Source of the DNA: an uncultured Desulfatiglans sp.
Lineage (GTDB): Bacteria > Desulfobacterota > DSM-4660 > Desulfatiglandales > Desulfatiglandaceae
DNA: 64,000 nucleotides
Assembly (NCBI GenBank): GCA_900498135.1
Contig: LR026961.1
Span: forward strand, 4,737,106-4,801,105
Reading direction: 5' to 3'
Within the stretch, counting starts at the first letter, position 1, and each line of letters opens with the position of its first letter. This document shows positions 63,943 to 64,000 of the stretch, in pieces. The notes under the pieces were generated by a model that ran no database searches, was not told where the DNA came from, and saw only the letters and a list, made by a program, of their open reading frames with translations. Position numbers and translations under genes: made by a program.

Positions 63943-64000
63943 TTATGCACGTTCAATCACCATCGCCATGCCCTGACCGCCCCCGATGCAGAGCGAGGCC
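63943..64000 (-). CDS. Acetyl-CoA acetyltransferase (thiolase), C-terminal fragment
   Basis: Only the last 18 codons are in the window. The encoded end SLCIGGGQGMAMVIERA is the classical thiolase C-terminus, with the active-site Cys of the C-x-G motif. It would cleave 3-ketoacyl-CoA or make acetoacetyl-CoA. Its place fits the beta-oxidation cluster. Confidence 0.88.
   Translation of the reverse strand, partial: ASLCIGGGQGMAMVIERA

Overview
The window is a GC-rich, gene-dense chromosome segment of a Gram-negative anaerobe, most likely a member of the Desulfobacterota (the old Deltaproteobacteria). Pointers are a complete Mla lipid-transport operon, outer-membrane porins and Slp/LptE lipoproteins, a formate-tetrahydrofolate ligase, an octaheme cytochrome c, a sigma-54 regulator, CoA-linked fatty-acid catabolism with a B12-dependent acyl-CoA mutase, and two genes that can only be read through if UGA is decoded as selenocysteine. 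The lineage is an inference from gene content.

Layout. 1-3.1 kb: edge of an acyl-CoA dehydrogenase, then the RNA-repair pair rtcB/archease, a small zinc protein and a Slp-like lipoprotein. 3.3-6.2 kb: a cobalamin riboswitch with terminator controlling a TonB-dependent receptor, convergent with a corrinoid adenosyltransferase that seems to start at ATT. 6.3-10 kb: mlaEFDCA. 10.1-17.7 kb: an exported superoxide dismutase, two Hsp20 genes, a formate-tetrahydrofolate ligase with a 40-codon tandem expansion, proC and a NlpC/P60 lipoprotein. 17.8-26.5 kb: a CoA-disulfide-reductase-like flavoprotein with an in-frame TGA at its catalytic cysteine, a large zinc-ribbon/cyclase/ATPase/TPR protein, an exported protein and a porin. 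26.6-34.4 kb: DsrE-like protein, outer-membrane channel, orphan solute-binding protein, octaheme cytochrome with an in-frame TGA at its conserved active-site cysteine, a sigma-54 promoter and a divergent sigma-54 activator. 34.4-52.1 kb: arfB, rpsT and a long housekeeping run on the minus strand, yceD-rpmF-plsX-fabG-acpP-fabF-rpiB-glyA-dCMP deaminase-nrdR-ribD-ribE-ribBA-ribH-nusB-leuS-lptE-holA, broken only by a short tail-to-tail or inserted plus-strand gene. 52.5-54.5 kb: two genes of unknown function and a double copy of a dispersed repeat, then gltX. 56-64 kb: acyl-CoA dehydrogenases, a cupin regulator, meaB, a two-subunit acyl-CoA mutase with isobutyryl-CoA-mutase residues, enoyl-CoA hydratase and the end of a thiolase.

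The most notable observations are: (1) a selenocysteine form of an octaheme tetrathionate-reductase-family cytochrome, with a good bacterial SECIS hairpin; (2) a selenocysteine form of a CoA-disulfide reductase, also with a SECIS hairpin; (3) a roughly 190-bp dispersed element with terminal inverted repeats and covarying internal palindromes, present in four near-complete and several decayed copies; (4) an exact 120-bp tandem repeat carrying 31-bp inverted repeats inside fhs; (5) a mutase whose substrate-pocket residues predict isobutyryl-CoA rather than methylmalonyl-CoA. All assignments come from reading the sequence without database searches.
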